Both the position numbers and the translations under genes were made by a program. This document shows, piece after piece, positions 63,713 through 64,000 of a stretch of 64,000 nt of DNA (position 1 is the first letter of the stretch; every line of letters begins with the position of its first letter). Below the pieces are notes generated by a model. That model saw nothing but the letters and a program-made list of their open reading frames with translations. It ran no database searches and had not been told where the DNA came from. Origin of the DNA: Janthinobacterium sp. J1-1 (GTDB taxonomy: Bacteria > Pseudomonadota > Gammaproteobacteria > Burkholderiales > Burkholderiaceae_D); contig NZ_CP132339.1 in NCBI RefSeq assembly GCF_030944405.1, positions 2,480,001 to 2,544,000 of the forward strand, in the 5' to 3' direction.

Positions 63713-64000
63713 TCAGGCCGGCGGTGTTGCGTGGGAGGTGCTGACGACCCGGTTGCGTCCGCCATCCTTGGCCTGGTACAGCGCGCGGTCGGCGGCGCCG
63801 ATCAGCTGGTCCATGTCGAGCGGCGCGGCGCCGCTCTGGGTCGCCACGCCGATGCTGACGGTAATGTGGCGCGCCGCGCCATCTTCGTGTCCATTCTCGA
63901 TCGCCAGCGCGCGCACGCCCTTGCGGATGGACTCGGCCAGGCCCAGCGCCTTGGCCGGTTCGGTGTCGGGCAGGATGGCGGCGAACTCTTCGCCGCCATA
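63713..64000 (-). CDS. GGDEF-domain protein, C-terminal part
   Basis: The frame enters from the window edge (96 codons including the stop) and encodes the end of a GGDEF domain. The sequence begins YGGEEFAAILPDTEPAKALG, so the active-site GGEEF is present, and ends with ITVSIGVATQ and the terminal LIGAADRALYQAKDGGRNRVV. It is probably an active diguanylate cyclase. The N-terminal sensor part lies outside the window. Confidence 0.92.
   Translation of the reverse strand, partial: YGGEEFAAILPDTEPAKALGLAESIRKGVRALAIENGHEDGAARHITVSIGVATQSGAAPLDMDQLIGAADRALYQAKDGGRNRVVSTSHATPPA

Overview
The window is about 64 kb of high-GC bacterial chromosome. It most resembles a betaproteobacterium of the Oxalobacteraceae (Janthinobacterium/Duganella/Massilia type). 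That placement is an inference from the protein sequences, the gmk-rpoZ-spoT order, a complete Entner-Doudoroff gene set with a HexR-type regulator, and the flagellar gene complement. No rRNA, tRNA, CRISPR array or prophage was seen.

Region 1 (1-32.7 kb) is most of a polar-type flagellar locus. On the + strand are the 3' end of flgG and then flgH, flgI, flgJ, flgK and flgL, closed by a strong terminator. A non-flagellar insert follows: marR, an MFS exporter and an AT-richer patch with two small exported proteins of unknown function (6.5-9.6 kb). On the - strand is fliFGHIJKLMNOPQR (basal body, C-ring, ATPase and export gate), with fliE divergent at its head, followed by a lysR and a short-chain dehydrogenase. 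A late flagellar block on the - strand holds fliC2, fliC1, flaG, fliD, fliS, fliT, a second FliK-like protein, an FlhB C-domain protein (FhlB type) and a YcgR-type PilZ brake. The fliC2, fliC1 and fliD genes have recognisable sigma-28 promoters with TAAA-N15-(T/G)CCGTTAA spacing.

Region 2 (32.7-50.9 kb) is mostly signalling and housekeeping. It holds a diguanylate cyclase, a NarL-type response regulator with its sensor kinase, and a small membrane protein, then greB. The stringent-response operon yicC-gmk-rpoZ-spoT follows, then rph-rdgB-hemW, a transglutaminase/TPR lipoprotein, a chemoreceptor, a patatin-like hydrolase and a lipoprotein.

Region 3 (50.9-62.6 kb) is the central glucose pathway: zwf-hexR-tal, pgi with an SMP-30 lactonase, and divergent edd-eda. 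Four closely related 15-bp sites containing GTAGT(A/G)AA lie upstream of zwf (two), pgi (one) and edd (one). They resemble the HexR operator, so the HexR gene in the window probably controls all three transcripts. The cheV chemotaxis coupling gene and an intact ISAs1-family insertion sequence (24-bp perfect inverted repeats, 10-bp target duplication) sit between zwf and the pgi block.

Region 4 (62.6-64 kb) holds a small HExxH protein, a pyridoxamine-oxidase-fold protein and the 3' part of a GGDEF gene cut by the window end.

The window is largely conserved biology. The most informative signals are the HexR-like regulon, the sigma-28 promoters with a shared structured leader on the two flagellins, the FhlB/FliK2 pair in the late flagellar block, and several small orphan signals.
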